64,000 bases of DNA from Pseudomonadota bacterium (GTDB taxonomy: Bacteria > Myxococcota_A > UBA796 > GCA-2862545), in assembly GCA_023954855.1 (NCBI GenBank), contig JAGSGY010000011.1:1-64000 (forward strand), written 5' to 3'. Each line of letters starts with the position of its first letter. Within the stretch, counting starts at the first letter, position 1. The notes under the pieces were generated by a model that was given only the letters and a program-made list of their open reading frames with translations, did no database searches and was not told where the DNA came from. The position numbers and the translations under genes are program-made. Of this stretch, positions 25,302 to 33,434 are shown piece by piece.

Positions 25302-25805
25302 TCACCCGGCCTTAGCGATGACGGGAGCCGGAAGGCGCGCACCCTTGTTGCCGATGAACACTCCGTTGAGCAGGTGGTCCTCCAGGCACTCGAGCAGCGA
25401 GTCGTGCTCTTTGCGAATGGCGCTTCGGACCAGAAGCACATCCAGCGTGGCTCCGAAGATGCCGCCTGAAAGGGCGTAATCAGCCTCGAAGTAGACGGTG
25501 CAAGAGTCGGGGTCGGCGGCCTCGACACGGAACTCGACCTGCATGGACGCGAAGGGCATCGGCAGTTCGAAGACGTCGAGGGACAGCACACGGCGGGCCT
25601 CATCGAGCTGTGAGACCTCCTGCACCATGGTGCCTCCGTCGTACGTGGCCAGGCGAGTGCGGGCGCCGAGTCCGCGGTTTGCGTTTTCGGCCGTGACCTC
25701 AGAGACCGTGTGATGCCAGTCAGGCAGCCGGTCGAAGTCGGTGATGAGTGCCCAGACGCGGCTGGCGGGGACGGGAATCGGGCGGGTTGCGATGACGTGG
25801 GCCAT
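25302..25805 (-). CDS. SRPBCC-family protein (polyketide cyclase/START-like)
   Basis: The 167-aa product starts MAHVIATRPIPVPASRVWAL and shows the SRPBCC pattern: an N-terminal strand, VWALITDFDRLPDWHHTV, repeated beta strands, and a long C-terminal helix (LLVRSAIRKEHDSLLECLEDHLL) that closes the ligand cavity. It binds or modifies a hydrophobic small molecule of unknown identity. The ATG at 25805 follows GGAGGTG. It is the first gene of a two-gene operon, divergent from the LysR gene 92 bases away. Confidence 0.85.
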   Translation of the reverse strand: MAHVIATRPIPVPASRVWALITDFDRLPDWHHTVSEVTAENANRGLGARTRLATYDGGTMVQEVSQLDEARRVLSLDVFELPMPFASMQVEFRVEAADPDSCTVYFEADYALSGGIFGATLDVLLVRSAIRKEHDSLLECLEDHLLNGVFIGNKGARLPAPVIAKAG

Positions 25806-25880
25806 GAGGCACCTCCTGGGTGGTGCTCTCAATGTAGTTGTGCGTTCACACATGGAAAATGAGAGATATTGCGTGTTTCA

Positions 25881-25900
25881 CATGCGAATATGCACGCATG
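25881..25900. promoter_or_regulatory. Inverted repeat overlapping the LysR gene start (candidate operator)
   Basis: CATGCG, 8 bases, CGCATG forms a 6-bp inverted repeat whose right arm contains the ATG of the LysR gene. The surrounding 92-base divergent region is unusually A/T-rich. LysR-type regulators commonly bind such divergent intergenic dyads and repress themselves; that role here is inferred. Confidence 0.4.
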
Positions 25901-26785
25901 AACTGGGACGACTTTCGCTATGTGCTCGCACTGGCGCGCGGGGGCACTTTGACCCGGGCCGCGTCGTCCCTCGGTGTGCACTACACCTCGGTGGCACGGC
26001 GAATCGCCCAGGCCGAAGCGTCACTCGGAACACAGCTCTTTCATCATGGACGGCGGGACCACGTCCTGACCGAGGCGGGAGAGGAACTCGTTAGGGTCGC
26101 AGAGAGGATGGAGGACGAGGTCTTCGCTCTCGACCGGGAGTTGTTGGGTAAGGATGCGACGCTCTCGGGCACGCTTCGTGTTGGGATGGTGGGTTCGATG
26201 GCCCGGGCCTTGGGCGCGGATCTCGCCGAATTCGCCGACAATCATCCCGACATCGACCTGCAGCTCACGTGTGGATTGACCATGCACAGCCTGACCCGAC
26301 GCGAGGCTGATGTCGCTGTTCGGGCGTCGGCCTCTCCGGGTGACCAGCTGGTTGGGCGCCGGGTGAGCGCGATTCAGCTGGCTCCGTATGCTCACAAGGC
26401 CCTGGTCGCCCGCATGGAGGGGCGTCCATGGTCGGAGTGGCCTTGGGTCCGCATGGAGGACCGGGTCGGCGGAACGATGGGCAAGGAATGGCTCGACGCG
26501 CATGCACCCGGGTGGTCAGGCCCGTTCTTACTCGACGACTGGGATGTCATGGAGCACCACATCGCGACAGGCGTGCTTGCTGGAATGAGTGCCACCGGCA
26601 TGGAGAGGGTGTTTCCCGACCTCGTCAGGCTCGCGGATCCGATGCCGTTCAGCATGAGTCTCTGGGTCCTCACTCATCCCGACCTACGGCACACCGCAAG
26701 AGTGCGGGCGTTCATGCGGTTCATCTCGGGGCGGCTCAAACGGCTCTTCGATGAGCCCGGCGACACCACTTCCTCCGAGCCGTGA
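25898..26785 (+). CDS. LysR-family transcriptional regulator
   Basis: The 295-aa product has an N-terminal winged helix (FRYVLALARGGTLTRAASSLGVHYTSVARRIAQAEASLG) and a periplasmic-binding-protein-like effector domain starting near LSGTLRVGMVGS. The ATG at 25898 gives the normal LysR N-terminus (MNWDDFRYVLAL). It is divergent from the SRPBCC/DUF4336-like pair, the classic layout for a regulator of its neighbours; the inducer is unknown. Confidence 0.93.
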   Translation: MNWDDFRYVLALARGGTLTRAASSLGVHYTSVARRIAQAEASLGTQLFHHGRRDHVLTEAGEELVRVAERMEDEVFALDRELLGKDATLSGTLRVGMVGSMARALGADLAEFADNHPDIDLQLTCGLTMHSLTRREADVAVRASASPGDQLVGRRVSAIQLAPYAHKALVARMEGRPWSEWPWVRMEDRVGGTMGKEWLDAHAPGWSGPFLLDDWDVMEHHIATGVLAGMSATGMERVFPDLVRLADPMPFSMSLWVLTHPDLRHTARVRAFMRFISGRLKRLFDEPGDTTSSEP

Positions 26786-26849
26786 CAGGGCAACGAGAAA
26801 ATCGACGTGGCGTGTGCAACCTTTGCGACGCTGTCCCGTGTCACCTGCC

Positions 26850-27386
26850 ATGAATCAACCCGCACCGCTCTCGACGGATGTTCTCGCGCTTGCCCGCGAT
26901 GGGGACAAGTCTGCCCGGTCAGCTCTCCTAGAGCGGTACGGCCCGGTGGTGTGGAGCATGGCGCGTCGGCTCACCCCGGAGCCCGAGGATGCGTACCAAG
27001 AGGTGTGGCTCAAGGTGTTCGCGGCGCTGCACCGTTTCGACCCGTACGGGTCGGCCTCCTTCTCGACCTGGGTGGCGACGGTGGCCCATCGGCACCTCAT
27101 TGACCGGTACCGCAAGACCGAGACCCGCGGGGTGGTTGTGTCCCTGGACCGACTCGGAACCGCGGAGTCCCAGGCGGATGCGCACCTCGATCAGCGCCGC
27201 CGACTCGTTCGGACCGAGGAAGCACTGCGCACCCTACCGGCCCATGCGAGGCGGGTGGTGATCGCGCACTGCCTCCATGGCGTCGCGCTCAAGGACATTG
27301 CCGCGGATGAGGGTGTGGCGGTCGGAACCATCAAGGCGCGGCTCCATCGCGCGCGGGCAGAACTTGTCGAGAAGGTGGGACGATGA
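26850..27386 (+). CDS. ECF-type RNA polymerase sigma factor
   Basis: The 178-aa product has sigma region 2 (LLERYGPVVWSMARRL ... PEDAYQEVWLKVFAALHRF, FSTWVATVAHRHLIDRYRK) and region 4 (LKDIAADEGVAVGTIKARLHRAR). The ATG at 26850 matches the family length; the frame extends upstream to 26751 into the LysR gene. A possible ECF-type promoter (TGCAACC at 26815-26821 and CGTGTC at 26837-26842) precedes it and might be autoregulated, but its start point would fall almost at the ATG, so this is weak. The next gene overlaps the stop (ATGA) and probably encodes its inhibitor. Confidence 0.9.
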   Translation: MNQPAPLSTDVLALARDGDKSARSALLERYGPVVWSMARRLTPEPEDAYQEVWLKVFAALHRFDPYGSASFSTWVATVAHRHLIDRYRKTETRGVVVSLDRLGTAESQADAHLDQRRRLVRTEEALRTLPAHARRVVIAHCLHGVALKDIAADEGVAVGTIKARLHRARAELVEKVGR

Positions 27387-29455
27387 CCGAGCTCGAACAA
27401 CTCTGGGCCCTCCGAGATGGCGATCTGCCTGAAGCTGAGGCTGCGAGGCTTCGCGACCGGCTCGCGACGGAGCCTGAACTCCAGGCGCTGTGGGCGCGAG
27501 TCGACCAACTCGCCCTCGATCTGCCTGAACTCCCTCTCGATGCGCCGCCGGCTGGACTGAATGCCGCGCTTGTCGACCAAGAGCCCCCTGCGCCCTCGGC
27601 CAGTGTCGACAGTGGGGTCCGGTCTGGGCGGTGGCGCGTCATCGGTGGGATGGTTGTGCTCGCGGGTGCGGCGGCTGCGAGCTCGCTGCTCACGCAGTGG
27701 TGGATGGCTCCGCTCGACGCGCCCTTGGGACCCACCATGGAAGAGCCGGTGGCCACCGTGCCGGTGGAGGTCGAGCCCGAGGTCGAGCTCAGTCCACCCG
27801 AGGACCGCCCATCGGTCGCGGCTCCACGCGAGGTGGATCTGCTCGACACTGGAATGGCTCCAGGGGACGCGATGCCGGGCAGGCCAACCAGGCAAGCACC
27901 CGCTCCCGCTCCGGTGGCCGCCTACGAGGGGCTCCCGCAGGAGTTTGGAACCGCATTGGTCGGCATCGTGGGGCATGCACTCGGCCCGGATGCAACCGGA
28001 GAGCGTGGCTACTGGGTCGTCGGAAACCCGCTGCCGACTCACGCAATGATTGGCGGAGACACAGTGTGCGGCACGGAGGCAGAGCTGCTCGAGTCGCGAC
28101 GCGGCGGGCTCTCCACAGCTGTGCGCGGCTGTCTTGCTGGCGTGGCGGCCTCAGACGCGGTGGGGGCACGCCGGGCGAGCTTCTGGCTCCTCGGTGACCT
28201 CTCCGGAACGCCGAAGTGGGAGGCCGCTGCGGTGCGGCACCTCGAGCGCTGGGACGAGCAAGTGCTGGCTGCGTCGCTTGCCCACGCGCGGATGCAGAGG
28301 GGTGAGCCCGACTTCACGCATTACGCGTCGCTAGCCTTTCCCTACAAGGGACGCAGCAGGGCGAGCAAGCGCGCAACGACTGCGCTCTATGCGGGCTGGC
28401 GCGAGGCGGAGTGGCGGCAGGATGGTGGCCGGATTGCCTGGCACGAGGCGGTGGATGCGGCGGGCTTGTGGCGTGTGACGGACAGCGCCGGAGCGGGTCA
28501 GCAGGCGCTCTGGGGCGAGCTCGTGGCAGCGACGCCGCCGCCGAGTGGCTGCGAGCAGGGCATGGCGGGTGACCTCGAAACCCGTGCGAACTGCTGGCTT
28601 CGGGTTGTCGAGGATGACGCGTACCCCGCTTCGCTGCGGTCCTGGGCGGCTCCCCAAGTTGTGGTGGTGTTTTCAGGCCAAGGCGACAGCGATCGGCAGC
28701 TTCGCGCCCTGCGGGGGCATCTCGACGCGGACCCACTGAACGCGGACGTGCACCTCGAACTCGCGCAGCTTCTCGCCGAACGTCAGGCGTTCCCCGAAGC
28801 CCTCGCCATGCTGGAGCAGGCCGAGGTTCTCGCCGACCCCACGGCCGAGACGCGCATGCTTCGGCGTCGGCTCGAAGACACCGTCTCGGGCGCCCCATCG
28901 ACGGCCTTGACCCCGGCGGGACCCGCATCGGTCGAGGTCTGTTCGGATCTGCGAGCCCTTGAACCGGCAGCCATGATGGGCCGTCTCAACACTTCGCAGC
29001 GTGCCTGTCTTGCGGCGAGGGCCGAGGACGCAGCGGATCCCGAGCGTCGCCGAGTCGCTCTGGTGATCCTTCAGAACCTCTGGAGTCGTGGCGACCGAGC
29101 CGAGTGGACCGAAGCGGCACAGCTCGAGCTCAAGCGCACATGGGACCTCGACATCGCGTATCGCCTTGCGGTTCTTCTGCATCGTGACGGGGGGCAGGAT
29201 CCAGAGGTCGTGGCGTTGACCGAGCGAGTACTCGTGGACGGCCTGCGATGGGAGGGCCAGACCCGGACCACTCGACTCGCCAAGACCCACAAGACCCGAG
29301 TCGCGGCGCTTCGTCGGCTGTCGCTCACCGATGCGAGTGTGGTGTCCGAGCTGCAGCGGTCGGCTGAAGACTGGCACGCCTACGCCGAGAAGACTGGAAT
29401 GGACCTAGACGCAGCGCTGGCCGCCTGTCTCGAAGCGGGTGGGAGCTGCCGCTAG
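27383..29455 (+). CDS. Membrane-anchored anti-sigma-like protein with large TPR-like periplasmic domain
   Basis: The 690-aa product has an N-terminal cytoplasmic helical region (ELEQLWALRDGDLPEAEAARLRDRLATEPELQALW-like composition) that resembles anti-sigma domains without zinc ligands. One membrane helix follows (VIGGMVVLAGAAAASSLL), then a Pro/Glu-rich linker and a ~500-aa periplasmic domain with TPR-like helices (LNADVHLELAQLLAERQAFPEAL). Coupling to the ECF gene (ATGA) supports an anti-sigma role; the envelope signal it senses is unknown. Confidence 0.72.
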   Translation: MTELEQLWALRDGDLPEAEAARLRDRLATEPELQALWARVDQLALDLPELPLDAPPAGLNAALVDQEPPAPSASVDSGVRSGRWRVIGGMVVLAGAAAASSLLTQWWMAPLDAPLGPTMEEPVATVPVEVEPEVELSPPEDRPSVAAPREVDLLDTGMAPGDAMPGRPTRQAPAPAPVAAYEGLPQEFGTALVGIVGHALGPDATGERGYWVVGNPLPTHAMIGGDTVCGTEAELLESRRGGLSTAVRGCLAGVAASDAVGARRASFWLLGDLSGTPKWEAAAVRHLERWDEQVLAASLAHARMQRGEPDFTHYASLAFPYKGRSRASKRATTALYAGWREAEWRQDGGRIAWHEAVDAAGLWRVTDSAGAGQQALWGELVAATPPPSGCEQGMAGDLETRANCWLRVVEDDAYPASLRSWAAPQVVVVFSGQGDSDRQLRALRGHLDADPLNADVHLELAQLLAERQAFPEALAMLEQAEVLADPTAETRMLRRRLEDTVSGAPSTALTPAGPASVEVCSDLRALEPAAMMGRLNTSQRACLAARAEDAADPERRRVALVILQNLWSRGDRAEWTEAAQLELKRTWDLDIAYRLAVLLHRDGGQDPEVVALTERVLVDGLRWEGQTRTTRLAKTHKTRVAALRRLSLTDASVVSELQRSAEDWHAYAEKTGMDLDAALAACLEAGGSCR

Positions 29456-29550
29456 CCGCGGTGGTGATCAAGCGTGGGCGCGTAATAGCGTCACGCACGC
29501 TCGGGAACGCGTCCGTCCACGCCGCGAGAGCGCGGGGCGTTCGGCATCCA

Positions 29551-31704
29551 TCAGCGAACGGGAATTGCGGCGTGAGCGGCGTCTAAGGCTTCTCGGACGC
29601 TTCGGGTGAGGGCATCGATGCCAAAGGGCTTCGCCAAGAAGTGTCCTCGGTGGTGGTGGGGGGCGTCGAGCTCTGGGGCCTCGGCCGTGTAGCCAGACAT
29701 CAGCAAGATCGCGATGGTGTCCAGCTGTGCGGCGACGTGGTTGGCGAGCTGAACGCCGCTCTCTCCGGGCATCGTGATGTCGGTGAGGAGCAGTGCGGGT
29801 GGTGTCTTCATGTGGGCGAGCGAGCGCCGGGCGTCGGCGGCGTGCGAGCAGGCCACGACGTGGTAGCCCCGACTTTCGAGCATCGCGCAGACCATGCGGC
29901 GAACGCGGTCGTCGTCTTCGACGAGCAGGATGGTCTCGGTTCCCTTGCTCGCGCCGGTCCTACGGACTTGCGGTGTCGGCGAATCGGTCGGTTGAGCGTG
30001 TGGCAACAGGATGTGCACACAGGTGCCATCGCCAGGGGTGGTGTCGATCTCGACGTGTCCACCGGCCTGCTCCACGATCCAGTACACCGTCGATAGACCA
30101 AGACCCGTACCGCGGCCGATACCCTTCGTCGTGAAGAACGGCTCCATGGCCCGCTGTCGGACGGCCTCGTCCATACCGGTGCCCTCGTCGCAGACCTCGA
30201 GGTCGACCCAGGCGTCGCCGTCTCGCTCGAGCTGCTGGGTGCGGATCGTGATGGTCCCGCCGCCCGGCATCGCGTCCCGGGCGTTGACCACCAGGTTGAG
30301 CAGGACCTGCTGCACCTGGCTCGGATCGGCCTTCACGTGAAGCGGCTCTCCGGCGAGCTCCGTGGTGATCTGAATCGGGTCGCCGACAAGACGCGCGTAC
30401 ATGGCCTCGTGGCCGCGGACGAGCTCCGACGCATCGAGGACCGCAACGCTCGTGGGAGTGGCCCGGCCATACGCGAGAAGCTGACCCGTGAGTGCGCTCG
30501 CCTCTTTCACCGCGGCGACGATGCCCTTCACGTGCTCCGCGACGGCTGGCTCGGTTCCCCAGTCGATCTCGAGCAGGTCCGCATGCCCCTGAACCGCGGC
30601 GAGAAGGTTGTTGAAGTCATGAGCGATGCCACCTGCCAGCTGGCCCAGCGCTTCCATCTTCTGTGACTGCAGAAAGCGCTGCTCTCGTTCACGCAGGGCC
30701 TGCTGCGCATGGTGACGCTCGGTGTCGTCTACGGCGACGATGACCGCGTGGGGCTCATCGGGTAGCCGTGTGGCGCGGCACTCCCAAACCCATGAGCCGC
30801 CTTTGGCGCCGCCGATGACCTCGAAGGTGGCGACTTCGCCGCCGGTCAGGACCGCTGAGGAGATGTCCGAGCTGCGGAAGGTGGCCACGACCTGGTCGAT
30901 CACATCCGGTGGCGCGGTGACGGATCCATAGGGCCCTCGGACAGGCCCATCGACGCCGACAACCAACACGAGTCCGGGAATGCCTTCGGCGAGGCTCCGC
31001 CATCGCGCCTCGCTCTCGCTCAGGCGGTGGTTGGCGGCCCGCACGTCTTCGAGCAGTTCCGAGATGGACTCGCGAAGCCGCACCAAGGCGGTGTCGTAGC
31101 CGACCTGGTCGGTGAGGGTGCTCCAGCTCCTCCGCAGTCGGGCCCAGACACTGGTGGAGGAGGGGAGGACGATGTCGTAGGTGGCCTCGAGATCGCTGGC
31201 CTTTACGCTCACCACGGCGTCTGCTTGGCCAAAGTTGCGGGGCAGCGCCGTCATCGTTCCGGCGACTGTGTAGAAGAAGGGTTTGGAGGGGCCCAGCGAG
31301 GGATCCACGCGAACGACGCAGCGGAGGCGACCCGGCTCGACCTCGCTCAACTCCATCTCCACGTTCTTCATCATCGACTGCATGACCCAGCCGAACGTCG
31401 CTTGGTACAGCGGCTTCGAGCCACCGACGACGGTCCCCAGGTGTCGGAAGGGCCCCCTGGCCGAGAACTCCATCGAGAGAATGCCGATTTCCGTGAACGC
31501 CTCGGGGGTGTTCAGGCAGCCCGTGAGACCGCGCAGCACGCCTTGGTACTCGTCCCAGGAGATCCAGGAGGAGGTGTCCCGAACGGCCTGCTCGTTGCGG
31601 ACACCACCACCCGCGAGATCCAGCTCGAACGGCCAGTCGAGTTCCGCTGCCGACTCCAACATCGACTGCGTGACTTTGCCGGAGACATGGTGCAAATCAG
31701 CCAT
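29551..31704 (-). CDS. Hybrid histidine kinase with C-terminal receiver
   Basis: The 717-aa product has an N-terminal ~200-aa domain of unknown family (WISWDEYQGVLRGLTGCL ... FFYTVAGTMTALP), a coiled linker, a PAS-like region, HisKA with phospho-His in GGIAHDFNNLLA, HATPase (LLNLVVNARDAMPGGG, CDEGTGMDE, GRGTGLGLSTVYWIV) and a receiver with LLLTDITMPGESG. It has no membrane helices, so it is cytoplasmic. The ATG at 31704 is used (an in-frame start exists at 31758). No dedicated response regulator is adjacent; the output may be phosphorelay to a distant protein. Confidence 0.9.
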   Translation of the reverse strand: MADLHHVSGKVTQSMLESAAELDWPFELDLAGGGVRNEQAVRDTSSWISWDEYQGVLRGLTGCLNTPEAFTEIGILSMEFSARGPFRHLGTVVGGSKPLYQATFGWVMQSMMKNVEMELSEVEPGRLRCVVRVDPSLGPSKPFFYTVAGTMTALPRNFGQADAVVSVKASDLEATYDIVLPSSTSVWARLRRSWSTLTDQVGYDTALVRLRESISELLEDVRAANHRLSESEARWRSLAEGIPGLVLVVGVDGPVRGPYGSVTAPPDVIDQVVATFRSSDISSAVLTGGEVATFEVIGGAKGGSWVWECRATRLPDEPHAVIVAVDDTERHHAQQALREREQRFLQSQKMEALGQLAGGIAHDFNNLLAAVQGHADLLEIDWGTEPAVAEHVKGIVAAVKEASALTGQLLAYGRATPTSVAVLDASELVRGHEAMYARLVGDPIQITTELAGEPLHVKADPSQVQQVLLNLVVNARDAMPGGGTITIRTQQLERDGDAWVDLEVCDEGTGMDEAVRQRAMEPFFTTKGIGRGTGLGLSTVYWIVEQAGGHVEIDTTPGDGTCVHILLPHAQPTDSPTPQVRRTGASKGTETILLVEDDDRVRRMVCAMLESRGYHVVACSHAADARRSLAHMKTPPALLLTDITMPGESGVQLANHVAAQLDTIAILLMSGYTAEAPELDAPHHHRGHFLAKPFGIDALTRSVREALDAAHAAIPVR

Positions 31705-31819
31705 CGATGGCAGCCTAGCACCTGCGGAAGGCCCCTCGGATGGATGCGGATGCAGCACGGGTTAGCCCAGCTCGAACCGACGTTTGCGGTTGCGCCTTGG
31801 GCACGATCCTGGTGCCGAA

Positions 31820-31857
31820 ACCAAAAGTCCCCGGCACTCTTTCGAGTACCGGGGACC
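31820..31857 (-). terminator. Intrinsic terminator after tRNA-Glu
   Basis: Read on the minus strand, GTCCCCGG and CCGGGGAC form a stem extended by ACT/AGT pairs around a GAAA-like loop, followed by TTTTGGTTT. A second small hairpin (AGCC/GGCT) lies between it and the tRNA. It would end the tRNA-Gln/tRNA-Glu transcript. Confidence 0.85.
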
Positions 31858-31884
31858 TAGGTTTTAAGCCCGTTAAGGCTAAAA

Positions 31885-31959
31885 TGGTACTCCCAAGGGG
31901 AATCGAACCCCTGTCTCCGCCGTGAGAGGGCGGTGTCCTAACCGCTAGACGATGGGAGC
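31885..31959 (-). tRNA. tRNA-Glu (anticodon CTC)
   Basis: The minus strand folds as a cloverleaf: acceptor GCTCCCA/TGGGAGT, anticodon stem CCGCC/GGCGG with loop CTCTCAC (anticodon CTC), T arm AGGGGTTCGATTCCCCT. Discriminator A and an encoded CCA are included. It is transcribed together with tRNA-Gln, 13 bases upstream. Confidence 0.96.
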
Positions 31960-31972
31960 ACATTTTGAAAGA

Positions 31973-32048
31973 TGGTTGACCCGCCAGGGTTCGAACCTGG
32001 AGCCTTCGGGGCCAGAACCCGACGTCTTGCCAATTCGACCACGGGTCA
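31973..32048 (-). tRNA. tRNA-Gln (anticodon CTG)
   Basis: The minus strand gives acceptor TGACCCG/CGGGTCA (U1-A72, as is common for tRNA-Gln), anticodon stem TCGGG/CCCGA with loop TTCTGGC (anticodon CTG), and T arm CCAGGTTCGAACCTGG. The 3' CCA is encoded. It is the first gene of the tRNA pair. Confidence 0.96.
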
Positions 32049-32077
32049 GCGTGGAGACTACTCGTCTCGGCGCCGGC

Positions 32078-32105
32078 TATTTAACAAGTCGGATCGGGGT
32101 GTCAA
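32078..32105 (-). promoter_or_regulatory. Sigma-70-like promoter of the tRNA-Gln/tRNA-Glu operon
   Basis: On the minus strand a perfect -35 box TTGACA (32105-32100) is followed after 16 bases by TAAATA (32083-32078). The predicted start falls about 25 bases before the tRNA-Gln 5' end. Confidence 0.7.
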
Positions 32106-32139
32106 GGGAGACGACCTCTGCAAGATCGTCCGTGACCCT

Positions 32140-32625
32140 TCAGGGGAGCTGATCGAGTGCAATTCCGTGCGGAGCGAGTAGCCGGTTGACCTCGATAAAC
32201 CACCGCTCCTCGCGAACCTTACTCTCATCCGCTTGCTTGCGGCCTTCGCGCCATTGGTCGCGATCGCCCCTGGCCAGAGCGTCGGTCAGGGCGCGATAGC
32301 CGTCGGCTCGGTCGGTCCAGATTTCGACCAACTCGTCGTGGCGGGTCTCCCATCCGGTGGGAGGAATGATCAGCTCGGCCTGGTCGGCGAGGTGCTCAGC
32401 GACCGGAGTCACCCGCGAGGCCCAACGGACTTCTACGGCTGCGGCGTCGAGCTTTCCGCCCTGTGCGGCTGCGGCCGTCTCGTAGATCTGGTCGGCCAAC
32501 AAGCCGTTCTCATAGAGGAGCGGCTTGAGTTGGTCGGAATACGTCGCGGCCAGGCCCGTCTCGGGACTCGGTTCGCCGCACGCAACGAGAAGCATGAAGA
32601 GGAGGGGTGACATCGCGCGGAGCAT
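32140..32625 (-). CDS. Lipoprotein of unknown function
   Basis: The 161-aa product has a lipoprotein signal (MSPLLFMLLVAC, after an optional four-residue lead) and a mature, mainly helical domain with regular Trp and Arg residues (LVEIWTDRADGYRALTDALARGDRDQW) and no cysteines beyond the lipidated one. No family is recognised. The start could be 32625 or the ATG at 32613; neither has a strong ribosome-binding site. It is divergent from yceD. Confidence 0.72.
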   Translation of the reverse strand: MLRAMSPLLFMLLVACGEPSPETGLAATYSDQLKPLLYENGLLADQIYETAAAAQGGKLDAAAVEVRWASRVTPVAEHLADQAELIIPPTGWETRHDELVEIWTDRADGYRALTDALARGDRDQWREGRKQADESKVREERWFIEVNRLLAPHGIALDQLP

Positions 32626-32703
32626 ACCCCATGCGCGCTTGGGCGGCGTCGGGCTTGCCAGGCACCACTCGATACGCTAAGAGCGCGGGGTTTCGGAGGA
32701 CTC

Positions 32704-33225
32704 TTGAACCTCGGTGTCGGTAACATTCCAGTCGGTGGTCGAGAGCTCGTGCTCTCGGGTGCGGACGAGTGGGTCCGGCGCGCGGCATCGCAAGCGGCAG
32801 GAGGCCCGGTTTCTCGGGTCGAGGGTACGCTTCGTGTCGAGGATCAAGACAGCAGGCGAGCCGATGTCACTGGGACCGTCAAGGTCTCGGCGAAGCTCGA
32901 CTGCGATCGTTGTGGCGAGCCCACGGAGGTCGATGTCTCTGCAGATGTCGAACTGACGTACGCTCCAGCAGCCTCCCTAAGCAGTGACTCACTCATCGCC
33001 GACGAAGAGGTTGAGCTTGCACGAGCCGATCTCGACGTGGGCTGGTACGAGGGCACCTCGCTCAACATGGAATCCGTGTTGTGCGAAGCGATCTCACTGG
33101 CCTGGCCGAGTCGAGTCGTCTGTTCCGATACAACTTCATGTGAGGGGCGTGTTGAAGCGCTTCTCGAACCAGGTAAGGCAGCGACGAGCCCGTTTTCGGC
33201 GCTCCGTGGCTTTACCGACGCCTAG
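32704..33225 (+). CDS. yceD: YceD/DUF177 family protein
   Basis: The 173-aa product has the DUF177 core: KLDCDRCGEPTEVDVSADVELTY with a CxxC pair, and a later conserved acidic/hydrophobic segment (SVLCEAISLAWPSRVVC). YceD homologues are encoded next to rpmF and are linked to 23S rRNA or ribosome assembly. TTG start at 32704 with GGAGGA 3 bases upstream; rpmF follows after 17 bases. This begins the long housekeeping run to 43068. Confidence 0.88.
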   Translation: MNLGVGNIPVGGRELVLSGADEWVRRAASQAAGGPVSRVEGTLRVEDQDSRRADVTGTVKVSAKLDCDRCGEPTEVDVSADVELTYAPAASLSSDSLIADEEVELARADLDVGWYEGTSLNMESVLCEAISLAWPSRVVCSDTTSCEGRVEALLEPGKAATSPFSALRGFTDA

Positions 33226-33242
33226 ACTTTCCGGAGGATCCC

Positions 33243-33431
33243 ATGGCCGTCCCCAAGAAGCGGATGTCCCGCTCCCAGCGCGATCAGCGTCGTGCCCACG
33301 ACGCGCTCAAGTTCACCGCAGCCTCGGAGCTCTGCCCCGAGTGTGGAGAGCTCAAGCTTCGCCACCGCCTGTGTGAGGCCTGCGGCATGTACCGCGGCAA
33401 GAAGATCATCGAGGTCTCCGGAGACGAGTAG
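33243..33431 (+). CDS. rpmF: 50S ribosomal protein bL32
   Basis: The 62-aa product starts MAVPKKRMSRSQRDQRRAHD, the standard bL32 N-terminus, and retains both zinc-binding pairs (CPEC and CEAC). GGAGG precedes the ATG. The order yceD-rpmF-plsX is widely conserved. Confidence 0.98.
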   Translation: MAVPKKRMSRSQRDQRRAHDALKFTAASELCPECGELKLRHRLCEACGMYRGKKIIEVSGDE

Positions 33432-33434
33432 TCT

